From Sphaerotilus sp. (lineage in GTDB: Bacteria > Pseudomonadota > Gammaproteobacteria > Burkholderiales > Burkholderiaceae_C), in NCBI GenBank assembly GCA_013299055.1, contig JAAFKB010000040.1:1-35020 (forward strand): a DNA stretch of 35,020 nt, read 5' to 3'. The stretch's first letter is position 1; each line of letters opens with the position of its first letter. A program made the translations under genes and the position numbers. Below are positions 1 to 8,043 of this stretch, piece by piece. The notes beneath the pieces are model-generated. The model saw only the letters and a list, made by a program, of their open reading frames with translations. It was not told the DNA's origin and searched no databases.

Positions 1-1
1 C

Positions 2-619
2 CTGGTCTCCGCGCTGGAGAAGACCGCCAAGCAGGCCCAGCGCGCCGGCCAGATCATCCACCGCATCCGCCAGTTCGTGAAACGCAGCGAGCCGCAGCGC
101 CAGCCCACCCGCGCCGCCGACATCGTCGACGACACGCTGGAGCTGGCCGGGCTGGAGCTGCGCCGGCGCAACGTGGCGATCCAGAGCTATGTGGCGCAGC
201 GGCTGCCGGTGCTGCAGGTCGACCCGATCCTGATCGAGCAGGTGCTGCTGAACCTGCTGAAGAACGCCGCCGAGGCCATCGACAACGCGCAGATGCCCCC
301 GAAGCGGCGCACCATCGAGCTGCGCGTCGTGCCCCGCCACACGCCGGAGATGGGCGGGGTGATCGAGTTCAGCGTGACCGACGCCGGCCCCGGTCTGAAA
401 GAAGACATCAGCAAGCGCCTGTACGAAGCGTTCTTCTCCACCAAGACCGATGGCATGGGCATCGGGCTGTCGCTGTGCCGCTCGATCATCGAGTCGCACC
501 AGGGGCGGATCAAGGCGGAGAACCTCTACAATGGAGACAGCATTTCCGGATGCCGCTTCTCCTTCATGCTGCCCGTCGGCACCGTCGGCGAATCCACCAA
601 ACCCTCTGAACTCCACTGA
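2..619 (+). CDS. Sensor histidine kinase, C-terminal part (5' end outside window)
   Basis: The reading frame is open from base 2, so the gene begins upstream of the window. What is visible is the end of the dimerisation helix (a run ending IRQFVKRSEP) followed by a complete HATPase_c domain: N box NLLKNAAEAID (about bases 251-283), G1 box DAGPGL, F box YEAFFSTK and G2 box GMGIGLSL. The phospho-accepting His and any sensor domain lie outside. It should autophosphorylate and pass phosphate to the response regulator that starts 5 bases after its stop codon. The spacing and the FixJ-type partner place it in the FixL/TodS/TtrS-like kinases. The signal cannot be told from here. The internal GTG at 77 is not the true start, because conserved sequence runs upstream of it. 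Confidence 0.9.
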   Translation: MVSALEKTAKQAQRAGQIIHRIRQFVKRSEPQRQPTRAADIVDDTLELAGLELRRRNVAIQSYVAQRLPVLQVDPILIEQVLLNLLKNAAEAIDNAQMPPKRRTIELRVVPRHTPEMGGVIEFSVTDAGPGLKEDISKRLYEAFFSTKTDGMGIGLSLCRSIIESHQGRIKAENLYNGDSISGCRFSFMLPVGTVGESTKPSELH

Positions 620-624
620 AACGC

Positions 625-1260
625 ATGAGCCTGATCCCCAAAAAAGGCACGGTCTATGTCGTCGATGACGACGAAGCAGTGCGCGATTCGCTGCAGTGGC
701 TGCTGGAAGGCAAGGACTACCGCGTCAAGTGCTTCGACTCGGCCGAGGCGTTCCTGTCCCGGTTCGATCCGCGCGAGGTGGCCTGTCTGGTCGCCGACAT
801 CCGCATGGACGGCATGAGCGGCCTGGAGCTGCAGGACCGGCTGCTGGAGCGCAAGAGCCCCCTGCCCATCGTCTTCATCACCGGCCACGGCGACGTGCCG
901 ATGGCGGTGACGACGATGAAGAAGGGCGCCGAGGACTTCATCGAGAAGCCCTTCAAGGAAGAAGAACTGGTGAACCTCGTCGAGCGGATGCTGGAGCGCG
1001 CGCGTTCGGCCTTCTCGACCCACCAGGAGCAGGCCAGCCGCGACGCCCTGCTCTCGCGCCTGACCACCCGCGAGGCGCAGGTGCTGGAGCGCATCGTCGC
1101 CGGCCGCCTGAACAAGCAGATCGCCGACGACCTCGGCATCAGCATCAAGACGGTGGAAGCGCACCGGGCGAACATCATGGAAAAGCTCAACGCCAACACC
1201 GTCGCCGACCTGCTCAAGATCGCGCTTGGCGCCACGGCGGCCGCTGCGGCCAAGGCTTGA
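625..1260 (+). CDS. FixJ/NarL-type two-component response regulator
   Basis: A 211-residue regulator made of an N-terminal receiver domain and a C-terminal LuxR-type helix-turn-helix. Receiver landmarks are the acidic cluster D14-D16, the phospho-acceptor D58 in VADIRMDG, T86 in FITGHGD and K108 in IEKPF. The GHGDVPMAV sequence after the Thr is typical of the FixJ subfamily. The DNA-binding part (about residues 140-205) has LTTREAQVLE and the recognition helix IKTVEAHR. It lies 5 bases after the histidine kinase, so the two form one operon and one phosphorelay. A rho-independent terminator follows, so the operon ends here. The target genes are unknown; nothing next to it shows an obvious link. 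Confidence 0.93.
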   Translation: MSLIPKKGTVYVVDDDEAVRDSLQWLLEGKDYRVKCFDSAEAFLSRFDPREVACLVADIRMDGMSGLELQDRLLERKSPLPIVFITGHGDVPMAVTTMKKGAEDFIEKPFKEEELVNLVERMLERARSAFSTHQEQASRDALLSRLTTREAQVLERIVAGRLNKQIADDLGISIKTVEAHRANIMEKLNANTVADLLKIALGATAAAAAKA

Positions 1261-1294
1261 GCCGGCTGCCGCACGACCCCGCATTCCCCTCCAA

Positions 1295-1317
1295 GGCCGC
1301 TCCCCAGCGGCCTTTTT
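1295..1317 (+). terminator. Rho-independent terminator of the two-component operon
   Basis: A 7-bp perfect stem GGCCGCT / AGCGGCC with a CCCC loop is followed directly by TTTTT. It lies 34 bases after the response-regulator stop and before folD, so it separates the two transcription units. Confidence 0.9.
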
Positions 1318-1338
1318 CATGCCTAGGAAACCGCCCCC

Positions 1339-2202
1339 ATGTCCGCCCAACGCATCGACGGCAACGCCCTGTCCCAGCAACTCCGCGCCGACGTGGCGCA
1401 ACGCGCCGCCGCACTGACCCAGCGTGGCGTCAAGCCCGGCCTGGCCGTGGTCCTCGTCGGCGACAACCCGGCCAGCGCGGTCTATGTGCGCAACAAGGTC
1501 AAGGCGTGTGCCGACAGCGGCCTGCATTCGGTGCTGGAGAAGTACGACGCGACCATGACCGAGGTCGAGCTGCTCGCCCGCATCGACGCGCTGAACCATG
1601 ACCCGGCCATCCACGGCATCCTGGTGCAGTTGCCGCTGCCGAAGCACATCGACGACCACAAGGTGATCGAGGCCATCTCGCCGCTGAAGGACGTGGACGG
1701 TTTCCACATCGCGTCGGCCGGTGCGCTGATGGTGGGCGAAGTCGGCTTCAAGGCGTGTACCCCCTACGGCTGCATGAAGATGCTGGAGTCGATCGGGATG
1801 CAGGATCTGCGCGGCAAGCACGCCGTCGTCATCGGCCGCTCGAACATCGTCGGCAAGCCGATGGCGATGATGCTGCTGGCGGCCAACGCCACCGTGACCG
1901 TCACGCACAGCGGCACTGCCGATCTGGCCTTCCACACGCGCCAGGCCGACATCGTGGTCGCCGCGGTCGGCAAGCGCAACGTGCTGACGGCCGACATGGT
2001 CAAGCCGGGCGCGGTGGTGATCGACGTGGGCATGAACCGCAACGACGAAGGCAAGCTCTGCGGCGACGTGGACTTCGACGGCGTGAAGGAAGTGGCGGGC
2101 TGGATCACCCCGGTCCCCGGTGGGGTCGGGCCGATGACCATTACGATGTTGTTGGTCAACACGATCGAAGCCGCGGAACGCGCTGCCGCCAGCGCCACCT
2201 GA
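1339..2202 (+). CDS. folD: Bifunctional methylenetetrahydrofolate dehydrogenase / cyclohydrolase
   Basis: A 287-residue protein of the usual FolD length. It interconverts 5,10-methylene-THF, methenyl-THF and 10-formyl-THF with NADP(H), feeding purine and formyl-Met synthesis in the cytosol. Visible signatures: Y49 and K53 in YVRNK (the catalytic Tyr/Lys pair), [10 protein letters not shown] around residue 95, DVDGFH, the nucleotide-binding [11 protein letters not shown] and the C-terminal [10 protein letters not shown]. The ATG at 1339 is preceded by AGGAAA about ten bases upstream and by the terminator of the previous operon. prlC begins 28 bases after its stop, so the two are probably co-transcribed. 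Confidence 0.97.
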   Translation: MSAQRIDGNALSQQLRADVAQRAAALTQRGVKPGLAVVLVGDNPASAVYVRNKVKACADSGLHSVLEKYDATMTEVELLARIDALNHDPAIHGILVQLPLPKHIDDHKVIEAISPLKDVDGFHIASAGALMVGEVGFKACTPYGCMKMLESIGMQDLRGKHAVVIGRSNIVGKPMAMMLLAANATVTVTHSGTADLAFHTRQADIVVAAVGKRNVLTADMVKPGAVVIDVGMNRNDEGKLCGDVDFDGVKEVAGWITPVPGGVGPMTITMLLVNTIEAAERAAASAT

Positions 2203-2230
2203 GGCACACCGCCCAACGCACTCAACGCCC

Positions 2231-4270
2231 ATGACCGACACGACCTCCACGAACCCCCTGCTCTCCGCCCAACCGCTGCCGCTGTTCGACGCCATCCGGC
2301 CCGAGCACGTCACGCCGGCACTCGACGCGCTGCTGGCCGACGCCGAGGCCGCCCTCGACACCGCCGTGGCACCCGACACCCCGGCCGACTACGACACGCT
2401 GTCGAAGGTGCTGTCGGTGGCGACGGAGCGGCTGGGCTGCGCGTGGGGAGCGGTCGGTCACCTGAAGGGGGTGGCCGACACGCCCGAACTGCGCGCCGCG
2501 TTCAACGAGAACCTGCCGCGCATCACCGAGTTCTACACGCGCCAAGGGGCAGACAAGCGGCTCTACACCAAGTACAAGGCGATCGCCGCCAGCCCGTCCG
2601 CCGCCACCCTGAGCGCCCCGCGCCAGCAGGCGCTGTCGCACTGGCTGCGCGATTTCGTGCTGTCCGGCGCCGAGTTGCAGGGCGAGGCCAAGGCCCGCTT
2701 CGCCGGGATCCAGGAGCAGATGGCCGACCTGGGCCAGAAGTTCTCCGAGCATGTGCTCGACGCGACCGACAGCTTCACGCACTACGCCACGACCGACGAG
2801 CTGGCCGGCGTGCCCGACGACGTGAAGGCCGCCACCCGCGCCGCTGCTGAAGCGGAAGGCAAGGACGGCCACAAGCTGACGCTGCACATGCCGGTCTACC
2901 TGCCGGTGATGCAGTACGCCGACAACCGCGCCCTGCGCGAGCAGCTCTACACCGCTTACGTCACTCGCGCCTGCGAAGCCGGGCCGCCCGAGCGTGACAA
3001 CGGCCCGGTGATGGCCGAGCTGCTGCGCCTGCGCCAGGAAGAGGCGACGCTGCTCGGCTACCCGAGCTACGCCGATGTGTCGCTGGTGCCCAAGATGGCC
3101 GAAAACCCGGCGCAGGTACTGACCTTCCTGCGCGACCTCGCCCGCCGCGCCCGCCCGTATGCGGAGCGCGATCTGGCCGAGCTGCGCGAATTCGCCGCGA
3201 CCGAACTGGGGCTGGCGGACCTGCAATCCTGGGATTCCGCCTACGCCAGCGAGAAGCTCAAGGAAGCCCGCTACGCCTTCAGCGACCAGGAGGTGAAGCA
3301 GTATTTCACCGAGCCGAAGGTGCTCGACGGCCTGTTCCGCATCATCGAGACGCTGTTCGAGGTGGCGATCCGGCCGGACACCGCGCCGGTGTGGCACGAC
3401 TCGGTGCGCTTCTACCGCATCGAGCGCGCCGGCCAGCTCGTCGGCCAGTTCTACCTCGACCCGTATGCCCGCCCCGGCAAGCGCCCCGGCGCCTGGATGG
3501 ACGACGTGAAGGGCCGCTGGCTGCGCCCGGACACTGGTGTACTGCAGACGCCGGTCGCGCACCTGGTGTGCAACTTCTCGACGCCCGTCGGCAACAAGCC
3601 CGCGCTGCTCACGCACGATGAGGTGCAGACCCTGTTCCACGAGTTCGGCCACGGCCTGCACCACATGCTGACACAGGTCAGCGAGCTGGGCGTGTCGGGC
3701 ATCTCGGGCGTGGAGTGGGACGCGGTCGAGCTGCCGAGCCAGTTCATGGAGAACTTCTGCTGGGAGTGGGAGGTGCTCAAGCACATGACGGCCCACGTGG
3801 ACACGGGCGAGCCACTGCCGCGTGCGCTGTTCGACAAGATGACGGCGGCCAAGAACTTCCAGAGCGGCATGATGACGCTGCGCCAGGTGGAGTTCTCGCT
3901 GCTCGACATGCGGTTGCACGCCGAGCCGGGCAGCGACGGGCGTGTTCAACAGGTCGTGGACGAGGTACGCAACGAGGTGGCCGTGATGAAGCCGCCCGCG
4001 TTCAACCGCTTCCAGCACACCTTCTCGCACATCTTCGCGGGCGGTTACTCGGCGGGTTACTACAGCTACAAGTGGGCCGAGCTGCTGAGCGCGGATGCCT
4101 GGAGCGCGTTCGAGGAAGAAGGCGTGCTCAACCCGGAGACGGGACGGCGCTACCGACGCGAGATTCTCGAAGCAGGCGGCGCGCGGGACGCCATCGACAA
4201 CTTCAAGGCGTTCCGCGGGCGTGAGCCGAACATCGACGCCTTGCTCCGACACCAGGGAATGGCAGGATGA
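2231..4270 (+). CDS. prlC: Oligopeptidase A, M3 family zinc metallopeptidase
   Basis: A 679-residue cytosolic thimet-type oligopeptidase, nearly the same length as E. coli PrlC (680). The zinc site is HEFGH at residues 470-474, with the third ligand E500 in VELPSQFMEN, which is the M3 pattern. The C-terminal FSHIFAGGYSAGYYSYKWAE region forms the substrate-binding part of the family. It degrades peptides released by other proteases, including cleaved signal peptides. The gene follows folD closely, and its TGA overlaps the ATG of the lipocalin gene (ATGA), so translation of the two is probably coupled. Nothing appears broken. Confidence 0.96.
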   Translation: MTDTTSTNPLLSAQPLPLFDAIRPEHVTPALDALLADAEAALDTAVAPDTPADYDTLSKVLSVATERLGCAWGAVGHLKGVADTPELRAAFNENLPRITEFYTRQGADKRLYTKYKAIAASPSAATLSAPRQQALSHWLRDFVLSGAELQGEAKARFAGIQEQMADLGQKFSEHVLDATDSFTHYATTDELAGVPDDVKAATRAAAEAEGKDGHKLTLHMPVYLPVMQYADNRALREQLYTAYVTRACEAGPPERDNGPVMAELLRLRQEEATLLGYPSYADVSLVPKMAENPAQVLTFLRDLARRARPYAERDLAELREFAATELGLADLQSWDSAYASEKLKEARYAFSDQEVKQYFTEPKVLDGLFRIIETLFEVAIRPDTAPVWHDSVRFYRIERAGQLVGQFYLDPYARPGKRPGAWMDDVKGRWLRPDTGVLQTPVAHLVCNFSTPVGNKPALLTHDEVQTLFHEFGHGLHHMLTQVSELGVSGISGVEWDAVELPSQFMENFCWEWEVLKHMTAHVDTGEPLPRALFDKMTAAKNFQSGMMTLRQVEFSLLDMRLHAEPGSDGRVQQVVDEVRNEVAVMKPPAFNRFQHTFSHIFAGGYSAGYYSYKWAELLSADAWSAFEEEGVLNPETGRRYRREILEAGGARDAIDNFKAFRGREPNIDALLRHQGMAG

Positions 4271-4839
4271 ACGTTCGACACCACAGACAGCGCGCTGGAC
4301 ACACCGGTCGCCTTGCTGCGCTGATCGTCGCAGCGGGACTCGCAGGGCTGGCTGGCTGCGCCTCGACCACCCCGAACCCGCCGCTGCCAACCGTCCCCTC
4401 GGTCGATCTGGCGCGCTACGTCGGCACCTGGCACGAGGTGGCGGCGCTGCCCAACCGCTTCCAGAAGCAGTGCGTGGCCGACACCCAGGCGCGCTACCGC
4501 CAGACCGGCGCCACCATCGAAGTGGTCAACCGCTGCCGCACGGCGGACGGCAAGGTGGACGACATCACCGGTGTGGCCAAGGTCGTCCCCGACAGCGGCA
4601 ACGCCAAGCTGCGGGTGAGCTTCTTCCGGCCGTTCTACGGCGATTACTGGGTGCTGGCGCTCGGGCCGGACTACCGCTGGGCGCTGGTTGGCTCGCCGTC
4701 GCGCCAGTACGGCTGGGTGCTCTCGCGCGCGCCCCAGATCGCCCCGACCGACCTGGACGCCGCCCTCGCACGGGCACAGGCGCTGGGCTACCCGCGCACC
4801 GCCTTCCGGACCACGCCCCAGACCCAGCCACTGGACTGA
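4267..4839 (+). CDS. blc: Outer-membrane lipoprotein lipocalin (Blc type)
   Basis: 190 residues: a basic N-terminus, a hydrophobic stretch and a lipobox ending LAGC with the lipidated Cys at about 31, then a lipocalin barrel. The family signature GTWHEVAALPNRFQ (usually GTWYEIARLPNRF) follows shortly after. Later conserved pieces are RVSFFRPFYGDYWVLAL and the YGWVLSR strand. Blc-type lipocalins bind fatty acids or lysophospholipids in the envelope. The start codon overlaps the prlC stop. The product is inferred from the motif and lipobox; the ligand is not known. Confidence 0.9.
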   Translation: MNVRHHRQRAGHTGRLAALIVAAGLAGLAGCASTTPNPPLPTVPSVDLARYVGTWHEVAALPNRFQKQCVADTQARYRQTGATIEVVNRCRTADGKVDDITGVAKVVPDSGNAKLRVSFFRPFYGDYWVLALGPDYRWALVGSPSRQYGWVLSRAPQIAPTDLDAALARAQALGYPRTAFRTTPQTQPLD

Positions 4840-4877
4840 ACCGTGTCGTCCACCGCATGCACCCGCACGAGGCTCCC

Positions 4878-6071
4878 ATGCCCACCTTGATGCACCTGAT
4901 CTACAGCAGCGCCGCCACGCAGGCGTTCTCGAACGAGGCCCTGGCCGAGCTGCTCGCCAGAGCCCGGCACAAGAATGCCACGCTGGGCGTGACGGGCATG
5001 CTGCTGTATGTCGATGGCAGCTTCCTGCAGGTGCTCGAAGGCGAAGCCGACGCGGTGGACACCGTGTTCCGCACCATCGCGGCAGACCCGCGCCACACCC
5101 AGCTCGTCACCATCATCCGCGAGCCGATCCCGCGCCGTGGGTTCAGCGACTGGAGCATGGGGCATCCCCAGGTGACACCGGAAGAGCTGGCCGAGATCGA
5201 TGGGGCCAACGACTTCTTCACAGGAGGCGCCTGCCTGACACGCCTGAACCAGGGCCGTGCGAAGAAGCTGCTTGGGGCGTTCAAGGAGGGCCGCTGGCGC
5301 AGCCGTCTGACGGTCAACCCGACATCGGCACGCCGAGAACCGGCCCTGCCCGAACGCCCTCCCATCTCCTTCGCCTTTTCCCCGGTCTTCGATGCGGGCC
5401 AAGGCACGGTCCTCTCGCACGAAGCCCACCTGTGTGCCAAGGACGGTGGCGTCCCCGACGCGGTCCTGGCCCAGTGCGCCACGCCACAGGACCGCATACG
5501 GCTCGACATGGAAGCCCGTGTGCTGGCCATCGGGCTGGCATCACGCCTGGGCCTGACCAGTGGTCTGACACTCGCCTTGACCGCCCACCACCCCCAGCAT
5601 GTCAGGTCGGCATTGCGTTCAGTGCTGGACACCGCCACACAATGCGGTATCGCACCCGAGCGCATCACCATCGCCATCGACCAGGACGGAATGACCGGCG
5701 ATCCGGCGGAAATGGCCTCCAGCATCCAGCAGTACCGCGGTGCGGGCCTGAGGATCTGCCTCGACCATTTCGGTTCCGGCCGCTCGGGGTTGAACCAGGT
5801 CGAGGCACTGCAGCCCGACAGCATCGCGCTCAACGCGCATCTGGTGCGCGGCATCGAGTCCCATGGTCCGCGCCAGGCCATCGTGCGCGGCATCGTGCAG
5901 ACCTGCAACGACCTGGGCATCGAGGTCATCGCCAAGCATGTGGCCACAGTGGCCGAATACGACTGGTTCCGCGGGGAAGGCATCACCTGCTTCCAGGGGC
6001 CGCTGATCGGCTCCCCCCAGTTCGAAACGCTCCGCCACCACCTGCAGCGACCTGACGGAACCAGCCCGTGA
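4878..6071 (+). CDS. BLUF blue-light photoreceptor with a degenerate EAL domain
   Basis: 397 residues. Residues 3-95 are a BLUF flavin domain. Y9, N33, Q51, W92 and M94 each sit exactly 12 residues before AppA Y21, N45, Q63, W104 and M106, so the photocycle residues are all present. A linker leads to an EAL-fold domain (about 164-390) that has lost catalytic residues: EAL reads EAH (182-184), the metal-binding Asn motif reads LALT, EITEN reads AIDQD, DDFG reads LDHFG, the IKLD lysine reads IALN, and AEGVE reads AKHVA. It should sense blue light through FAD but is unlikely to cleave cyclic-di-GMP. The ATG at 4878 has GAGG five bases upstream; an in-frame ATG at 4857 is less likely. Its stop overlaps the next gene (GTGA). 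Compare E. coli BluF (YcgF, degenerate EAL) and Klebsiella BlrP1 (active EAL). Confidence 0.92.
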   Translation: MPTLMHLIYSSAATQAFSNEALAELLARARHKNATLGVTGMLLYVDGSFLQVLEGEADAVDTVFRTIAADPRHTQLVTIIREPIPRRGFSDWSMGHPQVTPEELAEIDGANDFFTGGACLTRLNQGRAKKLLGAFKEGRWRSRLTVNPTSARREPALPERPPISFAFSPVFDAGQGTVLSHEAHLCAKDGGVPDAVLAQCATPQDRIRLDMEARVLAIGLASRLGLTSGLTLALTAHHPQHVRSALRSVLDTATQCGIAPERITIAIDQDGMTGDPAEMASSIQQYRGAGLRICLDHFGSGRSGLNQVEALQPDSIALNAHLVRGIESHGPRQAIVRGIVQTCNDLGIEVIAKHVATVAEYDWFRGEGITCFQGPLIGSPQFETLRHHLQRPDGTSP

Positions 6072-6781
6072 CGTCCCAGCCCCCCTTCACTTTCGCGTTC
6101 CAGCCCATTGTCCGGGTGACGAGTGGCGAGATCATCTCGTTCGAAGCCCTGGTGCGGGGTCTGAACGGGGAGTCGGCCGCCCAGGTGCTCGACCAGGTCG
6201 ACCCGCGCGACCTGCACACGCTCGACCTGCAATTGCGCCGGGAGGCCATCCAGCTGGCTGCACTGCTGGGCGGACCCTGCCACCTGAACCTGAACCTGAT
6301 GCCGCGCAGCCTGGCGATCGCCCCCGAGGCGATTTCCTCGACTCTGGCCATGGCGGCGCACTGCGGCATGCCACCCGACCACATCACGCTGGAAATCACC
6401 GAAAACGAGATCATCGACGATCTGCGCCAGTTCTCGGAGCAGATCAATGCCTACCGGGCCTCGGGCGTGCGCCTGGCCATCGACGACTTCGGTGCCGGCT
6501 ACGCGGGGCTGAACCTGCTGGCGGAATTCCAGCCCGACGCGATCAAGCTGGACATGACCCTGGTGCGCGGCATCGAGAGCCGTGGCCCGCGCCAGGCCAT
6601 CGTGCGCGGCATCCACCGCACCTGCCTCGACCTGGGCATCGATGTCATCGCGGAAGGGGTGGAAACGGAGGCCGAATACTGGTGGTTCCGCGAGGAGGGG
6701 GTGGAGCTGTTCCAGGGCTACCTGTTCGCCCGGCCCGGTCTGCGGCAGATGCCGCTGGCGTTCTACCCCACGCAGAGCTGA
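6068..6781 (+). CDS. Stand-alone EAL-domain cyclic-di-GMP phosphodiesterase
   Basis: A 237-residue protein that is only an EAL domain, with the catalytic set intact: E26-A-L, N76 in NLNL, E109 in EITENE, D139-D140 in IDDFGAG, K160 in IKLD, E196 and E199 in AEGVE, and Q216. It should hydrolyse cyclic-di-GMP to pGpG. It has no membrane segment or sensor of its own. The GTG start overlaps the stop of the BLUF gene, so translation is probably coupled. Its C-terminal half is strikingly similar to the degenerate EAL of that neighbour (RGIES-GPRQAIVRGI in both), so the two are paralogues. The likely role is a phosphodiesterase whose activity is set by the BLUF partner; this is inference from the arrangement. 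Confidence 0.93.
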   Translation: MTSQPPFTFAFQPIVRVTSGEIISFEALVRGLNGESAAQVLDQVDPRDLHTLDLQLRREAIQLAALLGGPCHLNLNLMPRSLAIAPEAISSTLAMAAHCGMPPDHITLEITENEIIDDLRQFSEQINAYRASGVRLAIDDFGAGYAGLNLLAEFQPDAIKLDMTLVRGIESRGPRQAIVRGIHRTCLDLGIDVIAEGVETEAEYWWFREEGVELFQGYLFARPGLRQMPLAFYPTQS

Positions 6782-6783
6782 GT

Positions 6784-6812
6784 CGGGCGGCGCCGGTCAG
6801 CCGCGCCGCCCG
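6784..6812. terminator. GC-rich hairpin at the convergent EAL / glycosyltransferase junction
   Basis: A perfect 10-bp inverted repeat, CGGGCGGCGC at 6784-6793 and GCGCCGCCCG at 6803-6812, with a 9-base loop. It starts 3 bases after the EAL stop and includes the stop codon of the opposing glycosyltransferase gene. No T run follows on either strand, so it is not a classical terminator. It may still act as a two-way pause or a 3'-end protecting hairpin. Confidence 0.4.
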
Positions 6813-7969
6813 GCGCGTGCCACCCGTTCGCACACCGCCAGCGTCTCCACCGCCACATCGTCCCAGGTGCGGCTCATCGCGGCAGCGATCGCAGGGCGGT
6901 CCCACGGCTGGTCGAGCGCCTGCCGCAATGCCCGGGCCAGCGCCTCGGCGTTCTTCGGTGGCACCAGGATGCCGTTGTCCGCGTGCAGGATCTCGCGGGT
7001 GCCGCCGACATCCGTCGCCACCACCGGCCGGCCGCACGCCACGCCCTCCACCACCACGTTCGGATAGCCCTCGCTCCAGCTCGGCAGCGTCAGCACGTCG
7101 GCGGCGTTGATCCACTCGGCGACCTGCTCGGGCGCCTGGCCGCCGGGCAGGTGGACGCGCTCGGTCAGCCCGGTCGAGGCCACCAGCGCCATCAGCTCGT
7201 CCTTCATCACGCCGTCGCCGACCAGGGCGAGCGTCACCTTCGGGTCATCCTTGGCGAGTCGCTGGAACGCGGCGATCAGCTCGCGCATGCCCTTGGCTTC
7301 GACGAAGCGGCCGACGTAGACGATCATCTTCTCGTCCGGTTTGACACCCCACTTGGCCCGCAGCGCCGGCTGGTCGAGCGGCTTGAAGACGGCGGTGTTG
7401 AAGCCGTTGATGATGGTGTGGACCCGCTCGGGCTGGGCGGCGAACTCGCGGATCGCGTACTGGCGCATCGCCTCGCTCACGGTCAGCAGCGCGTCGATGC
7501 CGCCGAGGGTGCGGCGGGTCATCTTCTCGTTCACGCCCGAGCGCACATGGATGTCCGAGCCCAGCGCCCCGACGATGCACGGCACGCCCAGCGCCCGCGC
7601 CGTGCGCAAGGCAGCAAACCCGTCCGGATACACCCAGTACGCCAGCACCAGGTCCGGCTGGAAACGGCGCACCCGCGGCGTCAAGGCGAGGCTGGCGATG
7701 TGGCCGTTGTAACCCCGGCTGAGCACCGGCACGCCAGGAAAGGTGAACGCCTCGACATCGCAACCGTCGAGCGTGTAGTCCGGCCCGACCGCGCCGTACA
7801 GGAAGCTGCGCGGCTTGAACCCGGGGATGCGCGGGTACTGCATCGTCTGGAAAAACGTCTTCACCGTGGCGAGCTTGCCCAGCGAGCGGGCGGTCTCGTG
7901 GATGTAGCGGCCACGCGTCTGGTCGTGCGGAACGGGCAGCATGGGGGTGACGAGGGCTATGCGCAGCAT
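6797..7969 (-). CDS. GT4-family glycosyltransferase
   Basis: 390 residues from the ATG at 7969, where the typical opening MLRIALVTPMLPVP begins; sequence further upstream in this frame is not family-like. The N-terminal GT-B half has the acceptor-side motif GALGSDIHV (about 134-142). The C-terminal half has IVYVGRFVEAKGM, then the EX7E motif with E300 and E308 in SEGYPNVVVE, then GRPVVATDVGGTREI, all features of retaining GT4 enzymes that use nucleotide sugars. It probably builds exopolysaccharide or a lipid-linked glycan at the inner face of the membrane. It is the last gene of a minus-strand run with the M16 proteases and a GGDEF protein, 74 bases after the M16 stop. No strong ribosome site is visible. 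Substrate unknown. Confidence 0.88.
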   Translation of the reverse strand: MLRIALVTPMLPVPHDQTRGRYIHETARSLGKLATVKTFFQTMQYPRIPGFKPRSFLYGAVGPDYTLDGCDVEAFTFPGVPVLSRGYNGHIASLALTPRVRRFQPDLVLAYWVYPDGFAALRTARALGVPCIVGALGSDIHVRSGVNEKMTRRTLGGIDALLTVSEAMRQYAIREFAAQPERVHTIINGFNTAVFKPLDQPALRAKWGVKPDEKMIVYVGRFVEAKGMRELIAAFQRLAKDDPKVTLALVGDGVMKDELMALVASTGLTERVHLPGGQAPEQVAEWINAADVLTLPSWSEGYPNVVVEGVACGRPVVATDVGGTREILHADNGILVPPKNAEALARALRQALDQPWDRPAIAAAMSRTWDDVAVETLAVCERVARAGRRG

Positions 7970-8043
7970 CGGAGGCTCGGGCGGGGAAGTCGGACTGGCC
8001 GGGATTGTCGTGGCAAACCGTGGCGCGGACCTGTCGGCGGGCC

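Noticed and set aside
526-2379. Long minus-strand open frame opposite the response regulator and folD
   Set aside because: His/Arg/Val-rich sequence without motifs, lying antisense to well-supported genes; typical shadow in GC-rich DNA.
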